The notes: generated from the sequence alone by a model not told the origin. A stretch of 10,197 bases of DNA from Pseudomonadota bacterium (GCA_022563655.1 JADFMW010000081.1:1-10197), one strand, 5' to 3'; counted from the stretch's first letter, positions 1 through 5,364 are shown. A program made the numbers and translations.

Positions 1-246
1 GAGGCCAAGATCGCGGCCATCGGCGTGCGCATCCGCCGCTGGGTCACGTACCACGGCGTCTCGCTCAACGTCGCGCCGAACCTCGACCACTACCGGGGCA
101 TCGTCGCCTGCGGCTACAGCGGCTACGGCGTCACCTCGCTCGACGACCTCGGCATCGCGGCGACGATGGCCGAGGTGGACCAAGCCCTGCGCGACAGCTT
201 CGACGTGGTCCTGGAAGCTCGGCGTCAGGCCGTCGGCGCGACGTGA
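1..246 (+). CDS. lipB: Octanoyltransferase LipB, C-terminal part (5' end outside window)
   Basis: Frame 1 is open from the first base and ends at TGA 244-246, giving 81 residues of a protein that starts outside the window. LipB moves the octanoyl group from acyl carrier protein to lipoyl domains of 2-oxoacid dehydrogenases and the glycine cleavage H protein, the first step of lipoate synthesis in the cytoplasm. Visible family marks are AKIAAIGVRIRRWVTYHG at the window start, whose Lys (bases 7-9) matches the conserved active-site lysine, then SLNVAPNL, and the ACG motif whose Cys (bases 109-111) matches the acyl-thioester cysteine. The GVTSL segment follows, as usual in the family. The last 22 bases overlap the end of the convergent acylphosphatase gene. 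Family assignment is firm; only the N-terminal half is missing from view. Confidence 0.95.
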   Translation, partial: EAKIAAIGVRIRRWVTYHGVSLNVAPNLDHYRGIVACGYSGYGVTSLDDLGIAATMAEVDQALRDSFDVVLEARRQAVGAT

Positions 247-518
247 AAGCCGGGGCCGACCGGCTCCGCTTCGGGGTCCTCGGCGACGCGCTCGACGCGC
301 TCGACGTGGGCGAAAGCGGGGCCGTCATGGCAGCGCCGCACCATCTCGGCGACCGCCTCGCCGGGGCCGGCGAACACCGCCTCGACCGCGCCGTCGATGC
401 GATTGCGGACCCACCCGCGCAGGCCCAGCGCGGCCGCCTGGTCGATCGTCCAGTAACGAAACCCGATGCCCTGGACGCGCCCCTCGATGCGGACGCGCAC
501 CGCCGTCTCAGCCGCCAT
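225..518 (-). CDS. acyP: Acylphosphatase
   Basis: A 97-residue protein, the usual size for acylphosphatases, which hydrolyse carboxyl-phosphate bonds of small acyl phosphates in the cytoplasm. The signature GRVQGIGFR lies at residues 13-21, giving the phosphate-binding Arg21, and GWVRN at residues 35-39 gives the catalytic Asn39; the 18-residue spacing between them is the family's. The start at ATG 516-518 is chosen because it gives the normal short lead-in to the first strand (AVRVRIEG). A GTG two codons upstream (522-524) is an alternative, and neither has a strong ribosome binding site. The gene converges on lipB with a 22-bp overlap of the two 3' ends. Function in vivo is poorly defined for bacterial acylphosphatases in general. 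Confidence 0.93.
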   Translation of the reverse strand: MAAETAVRVRIEGRVQGIGFRYWTIDQAAALGLRGWVRNRIDGAVEAVFAGPGEAVAEMVRRCHDGPAFAHVERVERVAEDPEAEPVGPGFHVAPTA

Positions 519-556
519 CGCCACCGCCGCTGGTCACGCCATCCCTAGTTTCCAAC

Positions 557-571
557 AATATCCAAGATATT
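557..571. promoter_or_regulatory. AT-rich dyad AATATC-N3-GATATT upstream of the acylphosphatase gene
   Basis: A perfect 6-bp inverted repeat with a 3-base spacer sits about 40 bp before the acylphosphatase start codon, inside the AT-rich strip (about 549-660) between that gene and the nuclease-like gene. On the minus strand TATCTT lies 17 bases after TTGCAC, a poor match to a sigma-70 promoter that would overlap the dyad. It could be an operator or chance structure in AT-rich DNA. The rest of the 549-657 gap shows no gene and no clear terminator for the nuclease-like gene. Confidence 0.3.
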
Positions 572-657
572 TTCTTAACGAGCCGTGTGCAAACATCCAA
601 ACAGCCAGTTCAGAATAAAATTAGCAATACACCGTAGCTGGTCGGAGTTCACAATGC

Positions 658-2007
658 TTAGGGCTGAGTCTGCGGTTCGTCACTTTGGGTGGCCCCTGCC
701 TCGGTTTGCTCGGGCTTCGTTTCCACGATCTTTGGTGGGGGAGGGATCCACGCACGTAGGTGCTGTCCAACCTGCTCATAATAGTCCGGCACCGCAGACT
801 CCAACTGTTCGACAAAGGTCCTAGGGCCGGAGAACTTTCCCGCCAAGTCGCGGACCATGATGACTTCGAAGTGCTGCGGAACGAGCGAGGCATTGTCCGC
901 ATCCAGATGCCTCGGGTTCTCCCTCAAGTCCGCCAGGGCCGCCAGGGTATCGCGAGCGCGGCCAGGCCAGATAGCCTTGATGAAGATGTTGTCCGGATTG
1001 GATTCGTTGAGCTGGCGCAACAGCCAGTTGATGCGAGACTTCGATCCCTTTCTGTCCTTAGGCGCGGCCAGATGCATAGCACAAGCGACCGTACGTCGAC
1101 CAATATCGGCGCACACGGTGATCACTGCCGCAGCATCGGGTACATCGAGAATGCAGAGCAACTTTTGGCTGCCAACCAGCAGCTCGCAATCATCCTTGAG
1201 GCGCCGCACCTGGTCGTTCCTGTGCGCACGCGACAGCGTCAAAGTCACTTGGCGGCCGAGCTTGCGGCTCATGAGAAGGCAAAGGTCACGCTCTTCCTGA
1301 TGCCATGCGGCGACCGAGTTTTCCACCTCCGGTGCCGTCTTGTTTAGCGCCGCTCCGCTCTGGACCTTGACGACCAAATCTTTCCACTCGGGGTTCATGC
1401 GATCAAAGGTAGCGACCCCCGCGCTTGCGTGCGTGAAGTAGCGAACCATCTCACTCAGCAGATAGCGCTGTTCGGCTGACCGGAACTCATCGTCCTGCAA
1501 TAAGAGCGTTGCCTGCGTCAGTACGTACATCCACGACCAGTGGTAGAGGTCGATGCCCCTGGCAAGGGTTTTGGTCAGCTTTATTGGATGGTGTGTAGGC
1601 AAGGCGGCAAGCTGATTTGAGAGGGTGATAACGGCATCCACCCCGTTCAGCTTGGCCAGTTCGCAGTACTTTACGATTTGATCTTGGTCCAGGGATGTCT
1701 TGCCGATCTTTGCCTCGAAAAGCGCACTCCACGTGCGCCTGCCGATGGACAAAATCAGAAAACCATCCGGCCGAATCTTAAGATCAGCAGGACATTTCTT
1801 AAAGACAACTTGCGTGTAACATTCGATTTTCGCGCGTGCACCGAGTCGCTGGCCGATCCCATGTAGCAGGGACTTTGCAAAATCATCGACCGACATAATT
1901 GTGGAAAGCAGAATCGAGGTTGCCCTGCCTTCCTTGCTCGTGTCGGCCACGACCGGAATAAGCCGAGCCCTTTCACCAGAGGCTAGAAAGTCGGGCAAAT
2001 CCCTCAT
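658..2007 (-). CDS. Uncharacterised 449-residue protein with a PD-(D/E)XK nuclease-like N-terminal domain
   Basis: I cannot name this family, but the N-terminal third has the pattern of the PD-(D/E)XK nuclease fold: Glu26 in the first helix (SKEGRATS), Asp81 in RPDG, Glu98-Ala-Lys100 after a strand (ALFEAKIG), and Gln110 with Tyr114 (DQIVKY) in the next helix, followed by ITLSNQ on a later strand. The middle and C-terminal parts (about 200-420) resemble no domain I know; the segment around residues 338-378 (FIKAIWPGRARDTL to LDADNAS) recurs in a decayed copy upstream. The last 25 residues are Pro/Glu/Thr/Gln-rich and look disordered. No signal peptide or membrane segment is seen. The ATG at 2005-2007 gives a MRDLPDFL start, with only a weak ribosome binding site. 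Base composition is visibly more AT-rich than in the neighbours, which suggests transfer. A role in DNA processing or phage defence is possible but unproven. Confidence 0.8.
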   Translation of the reverse strand: MRDLPDFLASGERARLIPVVADTSKEGRATSILLSTIMSVDDFAKSLLHGIGQRLGARAKIECYTQVVFKKCPADLKIRPDGFLILSIGRRTWSALFEAKIGKTSLDQDQIVKYCELAKLNGVDAVITLSNQLAALPTHHPIKLTKTLARGIDLYHWSWMYVLTQATLLLQDDEFRSAEQRYLLSEMVRYFTHASAGVATFDRMNPEWKDLVVKVQSGAALNKTAPEVENSVAAWHQEERDLCLLMSRKLGRQVTLTLSRAHRNDQVRRLKDDCELLVGSQKLLCILDVPDAAAVITVCADIGRRTVACAMHLAAPKDRKGSKSRINWLLRQLNESNPDNIFIKAIWPGRARDTLAALADLRENPRHLDADNASLVPQHFEVIMVRDLAGKFSGPRTFVEQLESAVPDYYEQVGQHLRAWIPPPPKIVETKPEQTEAGATQSDEPQTQP

Positions 2008-2058
2008 GGTTCACATACCTACTATCATATCGTGTCCGATTAGAAGCGCTGGTCGCTG

Positions 2059-2080
2059 CGTCTTAAACGAGTATAAGACG
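2059..2080. promoter_or_regulatory. 22-bp interrupted palindrome, candidate operator of the nuclease-like gene
   Basis: CGTCTTA (2059-2065) and TAAGACG (2074-2080) form perfect 7-bp arms around 8 bases, centred about 62 bp upstream of the nuclease-like start codon. On the minus strand the dyad contains TATACT (2070-2075), a five-of-six match to a -10 box, but no good -35 box is found 16-18 bases upstream. The layout would suit repression of the downstream gene by a dimeric regulator. No regulator gene is seen next to it, so this rests on symmetry and position only. Confidence 0.4.
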
Positions 2081-2130
2081 ATACAACCCGCGCGAGCGTC
2101 GGTCAACGAATAGGCCAAGTTTGGTGATGT

Positions 2131-2300
2131 AGTCGAGCGAGCGTTGTCCGCATCAAGCACCCTCGCCGTCTCCCGCAAGGGCGCCGACGCCGCCAAGCTA
2201 CCGTGAGCGCGGCTAGGCCATATGGCCTCGATGCCATATGCCCTCGATGAAGGTGTCGTCCGGACTGAACTTGGTGAGCCGGCGCGCCGCGACGAGCGCT
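2131..2300 (-). pseudogene. Decayed fragment of a second copy of the nuclease-like gene
   Basis: Minus-strand translation in two frames gives FSPDDTFIEGIW and then IWPSRAHGSLAASAPLRE, VLDADNA. These match residues about 335-378 of the intact downstream protein (SNPDNIFIKAIW, IWPGRARDTLAALADLRE, HLDADNA) in order, with 19 of 28 residues identical over IW...DADNA. At DNA level 2131-2300 aligns by eye with about 881-1035. The two reading frames are separated by a 16-bp tandem duplication, and one base is lost near 2140, so the frame is broken twice. The first 330 or so codons and the last 70 or so are absent. Divergence from the intact copy says it is an older paralogue or displaced allele, not a recent partial duplication. 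It cannot make the protein. Confidence 0.75.
2217..2248. repeat. 16-bp tandem duplication within the pseudogene
   Basis: GCCATATGGCCTCGAT (2217-2232) is followed directly by GCCATATGCCCTCGAT (2233-2248), with one mismatch. The intact gene has a single copy of the equivalent bases. Since 16 is not a multiple of three, the duplication shifts the reading frame and is one of the disabling lesions. Confidence 0.85.
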
Positions 2301-2310
2301 CGAGGCCGCC

Positions 2311-2367
2311 GGCCCGGTCTCGTTGCCGCCGGCCCGGTCTCGTTGCCGCTGGCCCGGTCTCGTAGCC
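2311..2367. repeat. 20-bp tandem repeat array downstream of rpsD
   Basis: The unit GGCCCGGTCTCGTTGCCGCC occurs at 2311-2330, again at 2331-2350 with the last base changed to T, and in part at 2351-2367. The bases at 2301-2310 resemble the tail of one more unit. The array fills the gap between the rpsD stop codon (2373-2375) and the edge of the nuclease-gene fragment. It forms no convincing terminator hairpin with a T tract. It is most simply slippage-born, and copy number may vary between strains. Confidence 0.85.
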
Positions 2368-2372
2368 CGACG

Positions 2373-2987
2373 TCAACGCGAGTAATATTCGATGACCATG
2401 TTGGGGTCCATCTGGACCGGATACGGCACATCGGCCAGCTCCGGCGTGCGCAGGAATACCCCGCGCATCTTCCGGTAGTCGACCTCGAGGTAATCCGGCA
2501 CCTCGCGCTCGGGCGACTCGATGGCCTCGAGCACCAACGGCATCTCGCGCGACGTCCCGCGCACCTCAATCACGTCGCCCTCGTCGACCCGGTAGCTCGG
2601 GATGTTGACGCGCCGGCCGTTGACCAGCACGTGGCCGTGGTTGACGAACTGCCGCGCCGCGAACACCGTGGGCACGAACTTCATGCGGTACACGGCGGCG
2701 TCGAGGCGGCGCTCCAGTAGGCCGATCAGGTTTTCGCCGGTGTCGCCGCGGCGCCGCACCGCCTCCCGGTAGATGCCGCGGAACTGGCGTTCGGTGATGT
2801 TGCCGTAGTAGCCGCGCAGCTTCTGCTTGGCCGCGAGCTGGGCGCCATAGTCCGACGACTTGCGGCGGCGCTGACCGTGCTCGCCGGGGCGGTAGTCGCG
2901 CCGATTGGTCGGGCTCTTCGGGCGGCCCCAAAGATTGACCCCGAGGCGGCGGCCGATCTTATACTTCGACGGCAAACGCTTGGTCAT
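2373..2987 (-). CDS. rpsD: 30S ribosomal protein S4
   Basis: A 204-residue S4, the length usual in alphaproteobacteria. S4 binds the 5' domain of 16S rRNA as a primary assembly protein and takes part in decoding fidelity. The start at ATG 2985-2987 yields MTKRLPSKYKIGRRLG, followed by the NLWGRPKSP segment and the KQKLRGYYGNITERQF segment. The S4 RNA-binding domain covers about residues 94-160, with RRLDAAVYRMKF and RQFVNHGHVLVNGRRVNIPS. The C-terminus ends in the typical MVIEYYSR. An in-frame start 10 codons upstream is unlikely because it would precede the conserved N-terminus. It stands alone, as rpsD often does in this class, with its own promoter about 50 bp upstream and a 5' leader of about 45 bases. 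No autoregulatory structure was identified. Confidence 0.98.
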   Translation of the reverse strand: MTKRLPSKYKIGRRLGVNLWGRPKSPTNRRDYRPGEHGQRRRKSSDYGAQLAAKQKLRGYYGNITERQFRGIYREAVRRRGDTGENLIGLLERRLDAAVYRMKFVPTVFAARQFVNHGHVLVNGRRVNIPSYRVDEGDVIEVRGTSREMPLVLEAIESPEREVPDYLEVDYRKMRGVFLRTPELADVPYPVQMDPNMVIEYYSR

Positions 2988-3038
2988 ACGCGAGTGTTCT
3001 CGAGCGGTGAAAATCACGGAGCTTGCGCGGGAGCGCGT

Positions 3039-3066
3039 AATATACGGCGGCGGCCCGGGCTGTCAA
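3039..3066 (-). promoter_or_regulatory. Sigma-70-type promoter of rpsD
   Basis: On the minus strand a perfect TTGACA (3061-3066) is followed after 16 bases by TATATT (3039-3044). Transcription would start near 3032, about 45 bases before the S4 start codon. A full -35 consensus in this very GC-rich DNA, placed before a ribosomal protein gene, is unlikely to be chance. Confidence 0.8.
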
Positions 3067-3156
3067 ACCGATTCGCCGGCTCGGCCGGCCGCACTGCGGG
3101 GCGCCTCGCCCTGGCCGTTGACGCAGGTCACGGCGAGGGAGAGGATCGGGAGCCAT

Positions 3157-3182
3157 ATCGACGCGCCGGATCGACGCGCCGG
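3157..3182. repeat. 13-bp perfect tandem repeat between rpsD and the Nudix gene
   Basis: ATCGACGCGCCGG is present twice in direct succession (3157-3169 and 3170-3182). It lies in the 280-bp divergent gap between the rpsD and Nudix start codons. No other structure is evident in the part of the gap right of the rpsD promoter, and no clear plus-strand promoter was found there. Confidence 0.7.
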
Positions 3183-3267
3183 ACGCGGACGGCGGCGGCC
3201 GAGCCTGCCCTCGCCAAAGCCGGGCGCGAAACGCGGTCGATCGTGGCGCCTTGCCGGAGCCGAAGCC

Positions 3268-3669
3268 ATGCCCGTCAGCGAAGTCGTGACCGCCTTCCTG
3301 ATCCACGACGGCCGCATCCTCGTCCTGCGGCGCAGCGACAAGGTCGGCACCTACCGCGGGTGCTGGGCCGCGGTGAGCGGCTATCTCGAACAGGCGCCCC
3401 TCGACCAGGCATACGCCGAGCTTGACGAGGAGACCGGGCTCGGCCGCGACGACGTCGAGCTGCTCAAGGAAGGCGACCCGCTGCTCATCCACGACCGCGA
3501 AAACGACCGCACCTGGCAGGTGCACCCGTTCCTGTTCGAGGTCAAGGATTCGTCCCGCATCCGGCTCGATTGGGAGCACGTCGAGCGGCGCTGGATCTGG
3601 CCGGGCGAGATCGATGGGCTCGACACCGTGCCCGGGTTTGGCGACGCGCTCAAGCGGGTCTATCCCTAG
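3268..3669 (+). CDS. Nudix-like hydrolase, partner of the eIF2B-like gene
   Basis: A 133-residue protein with a Nudix fold pattern. The first strand is VVTAFLIHDGRILVLRRS (residues 6-23), then GTYRGCWAAVSGYLE. The Nudix box is atypical: the AELDEETGL end (residues 50-58) keeps the metal-binding Glu51, Glu54 and Glu55 of the REUXEEXGU half, but Arg is replaced by Ala50 and the segment before it is about two residues shorter than the canonical box. Residues of the type LRRSxxVGTYRGxWxxVSGYxE resemble the Nudix part of archaeal Nudix-eIF2B proteins as I remember them. The start at ATG 3268 follows GGAG (3256-3259); longer in-frame readings upstream lack family similarity. The gene ends 22 bp before the eIF2B-like gene and is surely co-transcribed. 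The substrate is unknown; a sugar-phosphate or nucleoside-diphosphate compound feeding the partner is inference. Confidence 0.87.
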   Translation: MPVSEVVTAFLIHDGRILVLRRSDKVGTYRGCWAAVSGYLEQAPLDQAYAELDEETGLGRDDVELLKEGDPLLIHDRENDRTWQVHPFLFEVKDSSRIRLDWEHVERRWIWPGEIDGLDTVPGFGDALKRVYP

Positions 3670-3691
3670 CCCGGCGCGCCGGGAAGGTCCG

Positions 3692-4645
3692 ATGCCCCGC
3701 TTCGTCGAGGAACAGCTCGCCCGCATCCGCGACGACCGCGAACGCGGCGCCGCCGAGCTCGCCGAGGCCGGGCTGCGCCTGATGGCGCGCGCCTGCAGCG
3801 AGCGCGCCGAGGCGGGGCGCGAGGCGATGCTTGACGAGGCCGCCGGGCTGGTCCGCCGGCTCGCCGCGCTGCGTCCCTCGATGGCGCCGCTCGGCAACTG
3901 GGCCGCCGCCTTCCACGCCGCGCTGCGCGCCAACCTGATGGACGCGGGCTCGATGGACGCGGGCGTGCCGCCGGCGGGCGCCTGCGAGGCGGTGCTGGCC
4001 GATCTCCTCGCCCGCAAGGCGGCGCTGAGCGACGCCCTGATCGCCGGCGCCAGACCGGTCCTCGGCCGCGCCCGCGGCATCCTCACCTTGAGCTATTCGT
4101 CGACCGTCGAGAGGCTGCTCCTCGAGGCCGCCGCGCCCGACTGTCTCGTCATCGTCGCCGAATCGCGACCGCTGCTCGAAGGGCGCAAGCTGTGCCGGAA
4201 CCTCGCGGCCGCCGGCCGCCGGGTGCGCTGCATCACCGACGCGCAGATCGGCCTCGCGCTCGCCGACGCCGACATGGCCCTGATCGGCGCCGACGCGGTG
4301 CTCGGCGACCTCGCCGTCGTCAACAAGGCGGGCAGCCTGTTCGCCGCCCTCGCCGCCCGCGCCCAGGGCAAGCCCTGCCACGCCGCCGCCGACACCTTCA
4401 AGATCGACCCGCTGGCGAGCAGCGCCGACGCCGTGTTCGAGGAGATGGCCGCCGACGAGGTGTGGCCCGAGCGGCCCGAGATCTGCGCCAACGTCTACTT
4501 CGAGCCGGTGCCGGCCGAGCTCATCGCCCTCTACCTGACCGAGAAGGGCCCGCTTGCCGCCGCCCGCATGCACGAAGAAGTGGCCGCCCGGCGCGAGCAG
4601 CGGCGCGCCGCCGGCCTCGACGCCCGAGACGCCCGCCCCCGGTAG
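3692..4645 (+). CDS. eIF2B alpha/beta/delta-like protein (ribose-1,5-bisphosphate isomerase / MtnA superfamily)
   Basis: A 317-residue protein of the eIF2B-alpha/MtnA/ribose-1,5-bisphosphate isomerase superfamily. The N-terminal half (1-125) is helical and Ala/Arg/Glu-rich. The Rossmann-like half carries ILTLSYSSTVERLL (about 130-143), VIVAESRPLLEGRKL, ITDAQIGLALADADM, IGADAVLGDLAVVNKAG (Asp201) and the HAAADTFKID segment, in the order of the family. In known ribose-1,5-bisphosphate and MtnA isomerases the SYSS position carries the catalytic Cys; here there is none, while the Asp is kept. The sequence there resembles eukaryotic eIF2B regulatory subunits (SYSSTV). It may therefore bind a phosphorylated metabolite or catalyse something else. 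GGGAAGG at 3681-3687 precedes ATG 3692. It is the second gene of an operon with the Nudix gene. It should not be annotated as a translation factor, since bacteria lack eIF2. Confidence 0.88.
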   Translation: MPRFVEEQLARIRDDRERGAAELAEAGLRLMARACSERAEAGREAMLDEAAGLVRRLAALRPSMAPLGNWAAAFHAALRANLMDAGSMDAGVPPAGACEAVLADLLARKAALSDALIAGARPVLGRARGILTLSYSSTVERLLLEAAAPDCLVIVAESRPLLEGRKLCRNLAAAGRRVRCITDAQIGLALADADMALIGADAVLGDLAVVNKAGSLFAALAARAQGKPCHAAADTFKIDPLASSADAVFEEMAADEVWPERPEICANVYFEPVPAELIALYLTEKGPLAAARMHEEVAARREQRRAAGLDARDARPR

Positions 4646-4676
4646 CCGGGAGCGGCGGGGCAGCCTGCGGACAACC

Positions 4677-4710
4677 TATATAACCGTCGGCTTTATATAA
4701 CCGTCGGCTT
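4677..4710. repeat. Perfect 17-bp tandem repeat upstream of the hsp20 promoter
   Basis: TATATAACCGTCGGCTT occurs twice without a gap or mismatch (4677-4693 and 4694-4710), ending 14 bp before the heat-shock -35 box. Each unit has a TATATAA core that is strikingly AT-rich for this genome. The position would fit an activator or repressor site used in tandem, or a simple slippage event. Confidence 0.85.
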
Positions 4711-4724
4711 TGACGCCCTCGGGT

Positions 4725-4752
4725 CTTGAATACGCGAGCGGATTTCTTAAAT
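4725..4752 (+). promoter_or_regulatory. RpoH (sigma-32) heat-shock promoter of hsp20
   Basis: CTTG (4725-4728, within CTTGAAT), then 17 bases, then CTTAAAT (4746-4752) fits the alphaproteobacterial RpoH pattern CTTG-N17/18-CYTATNT with one mismatch in the -10 box. Transcription would start near 4759-4760, giving a 5' leader of about 103 bases before the hsp20 start codon. Its place directly before a small heat-shock gene supports the call. Confidence 0.8.
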
Positions 4753-4760
4753 TTTATGGT

Positions 4761-4861
4761 GAGGCCGCCTGATAGGGGCCTCTTGGAAACCGGGCGGGGC
4801 CGCGATGGCTCGTCGGGTGAGCCATGGCGGCGCACCGCGATACAGCTCAATGGAGGGTATC
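4761..4861 (+). promoter_or_regulatory. Candidate ROSE-type RNA thermometer in the hsp20 leader
   Basis: The hsp20 leader can fold into three successive hairpins. The first pairs 4761-4766 (GAGGCC) with 4777-4782. The second pairs 4799-4803 with 4827-4831, then has a G-G mismatch (4804/4826), then a perfect 7-bp stem ATGGCTC (4805-4811) with GAGCCAT (4819-4825). The third pairs GATAC (4839-4843) with GTATC (4857-4861) and CTC (4846-4848) with GAG (4853-4855), with an A,G-versus-G internal loop between the two stems. This last hairpin is weak and contains the Shine-Dalgarno GGAGG (4852-4856), ending one base before ATG. ROSE elements of rhizobial class A sHSP genes have this layout, with a G opposite a Shine-Dalgarno G; the exact ROSE pentamer UYGCU is not present (CAGCU is). 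Pairing was found by eye, and no folding energy was computed. Confidence 0.6.
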
Positions 4862-4862
4862 A

Positions 4863-5351
4863 ATGGGTAGCGCATTCGACTTCTCACCCCTGTTCCGCTC
4901 GACGATCGGTTTCGATCGTCTCATGCATCTTCTGGAGGGTGCCTCCAGCGTGGACGAAGCCACGCAGGGGTATCCGCCCTACAACATCGAAAAGACCGAT
5001 GAGAACGCCTATCGCATCACGTTGGCGGTGGCGGGGTTCGCCGAGGAAGACCTGCACGTCGAGACCAAGGAAAACACCCTGGTCGTGGCCGGCAGGCAGA
5101 GCAAGGAGAACGGCGAGCACAGCTTCCTGCACCGCGGCATCGCCGGTCGCGCCTTCCGGCGCATCTTCGAGCTCGCGGAGCACTTGAAGGTCACCGGCGC
5201 CGGCATGGAGAACGGTCTTCTCCACATCGATCTCGTCCGCGAGGTGCCCGAAGAGATGAAGCCGCGTCGGATCGAGATCTCGACGTCGGCTCCGAAGACG
5301 ATCGCATCGAAGGTCAAGCAGCTCGTCGAGGGCACGAAGAGTTCCGCCTGA
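4863..5351 (+). CDS. Small heat-shock protein Hsp20, class A (IbpA/HspA-like)
   Basis: A 162-residue ATP-independent holdase that binds unfolding proteins in the cytoplasm and hands them to DnaK/ClpB. The N-terminal DFSPLFRSTIGFDRL and the YPPYNIEKT entry into the alpha-crystallin domain are typical of rhizobial class A sHSPs. The domain runs from about residue 38 to 140 and includes ITLAVAGF, LVVAGRQ, HRGIAGRAFRRIFELA and the GLL motif at 118-120. The C-terminal I-x-I anchor is Ile137-Glu-Ile139, followed by a 23-residue tail. The start at ATG 4863 is set by GGAGGG (4852-4857). An in-frame ATG at 4824 would add 13 residues, but it lies inside a leader hairpin and has no family support. Regulation is probably double: an RpoH promoter and a thermosensing leader. 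A terminator hairpin follows. Confidence 0.96.
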   Translation: MGSAFDFSPLFRSTIGFDRLMHLLEGASSVDEATQGYPPYNIEKTDENAYRITLAVAGFAEEDLHVETKENTLVVAGRQSKENGEHSFLHRGIAGRAFRRIFELAEHLKVTGAGMENGLLHIDLVREVPEEMKPRRIEISTSAPKTIASKVKQLVEGTKSSA

Positions 5352-5364
5352 GGCGCGAGAACGG

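Noticed and set aside
760..1347. 195-codon plus-strand ORF opposite the nuclease-like gene
   Set aside because: The minus-strand frame is longer, has catalytic-type motifs and a homologous relic upstream; this one shows no domain.
2959..4086. 375-codon minus-strand ORF over the rpsD leader, Nudix and eIF2B-like genes
   Set aside because: Low-complexity Ala/Arg/Ser protein opposite two well-supported genes; long open frames on the other strand are expected at this GC content.
3650..4573. 307-codon ORF antisense to the eIF2B-like gene
   Set aside because: Gly/Val/Glu/Arg repeats with no motif; mirror frame of the real gene.
4824..4862. Upstream in-frame ATG as the hsp20 start
   Set aside because: It lies within the second leader hairpin, has no family similarity, and the GGAGGG six bases before ATG 4863 decides for the shorter form.
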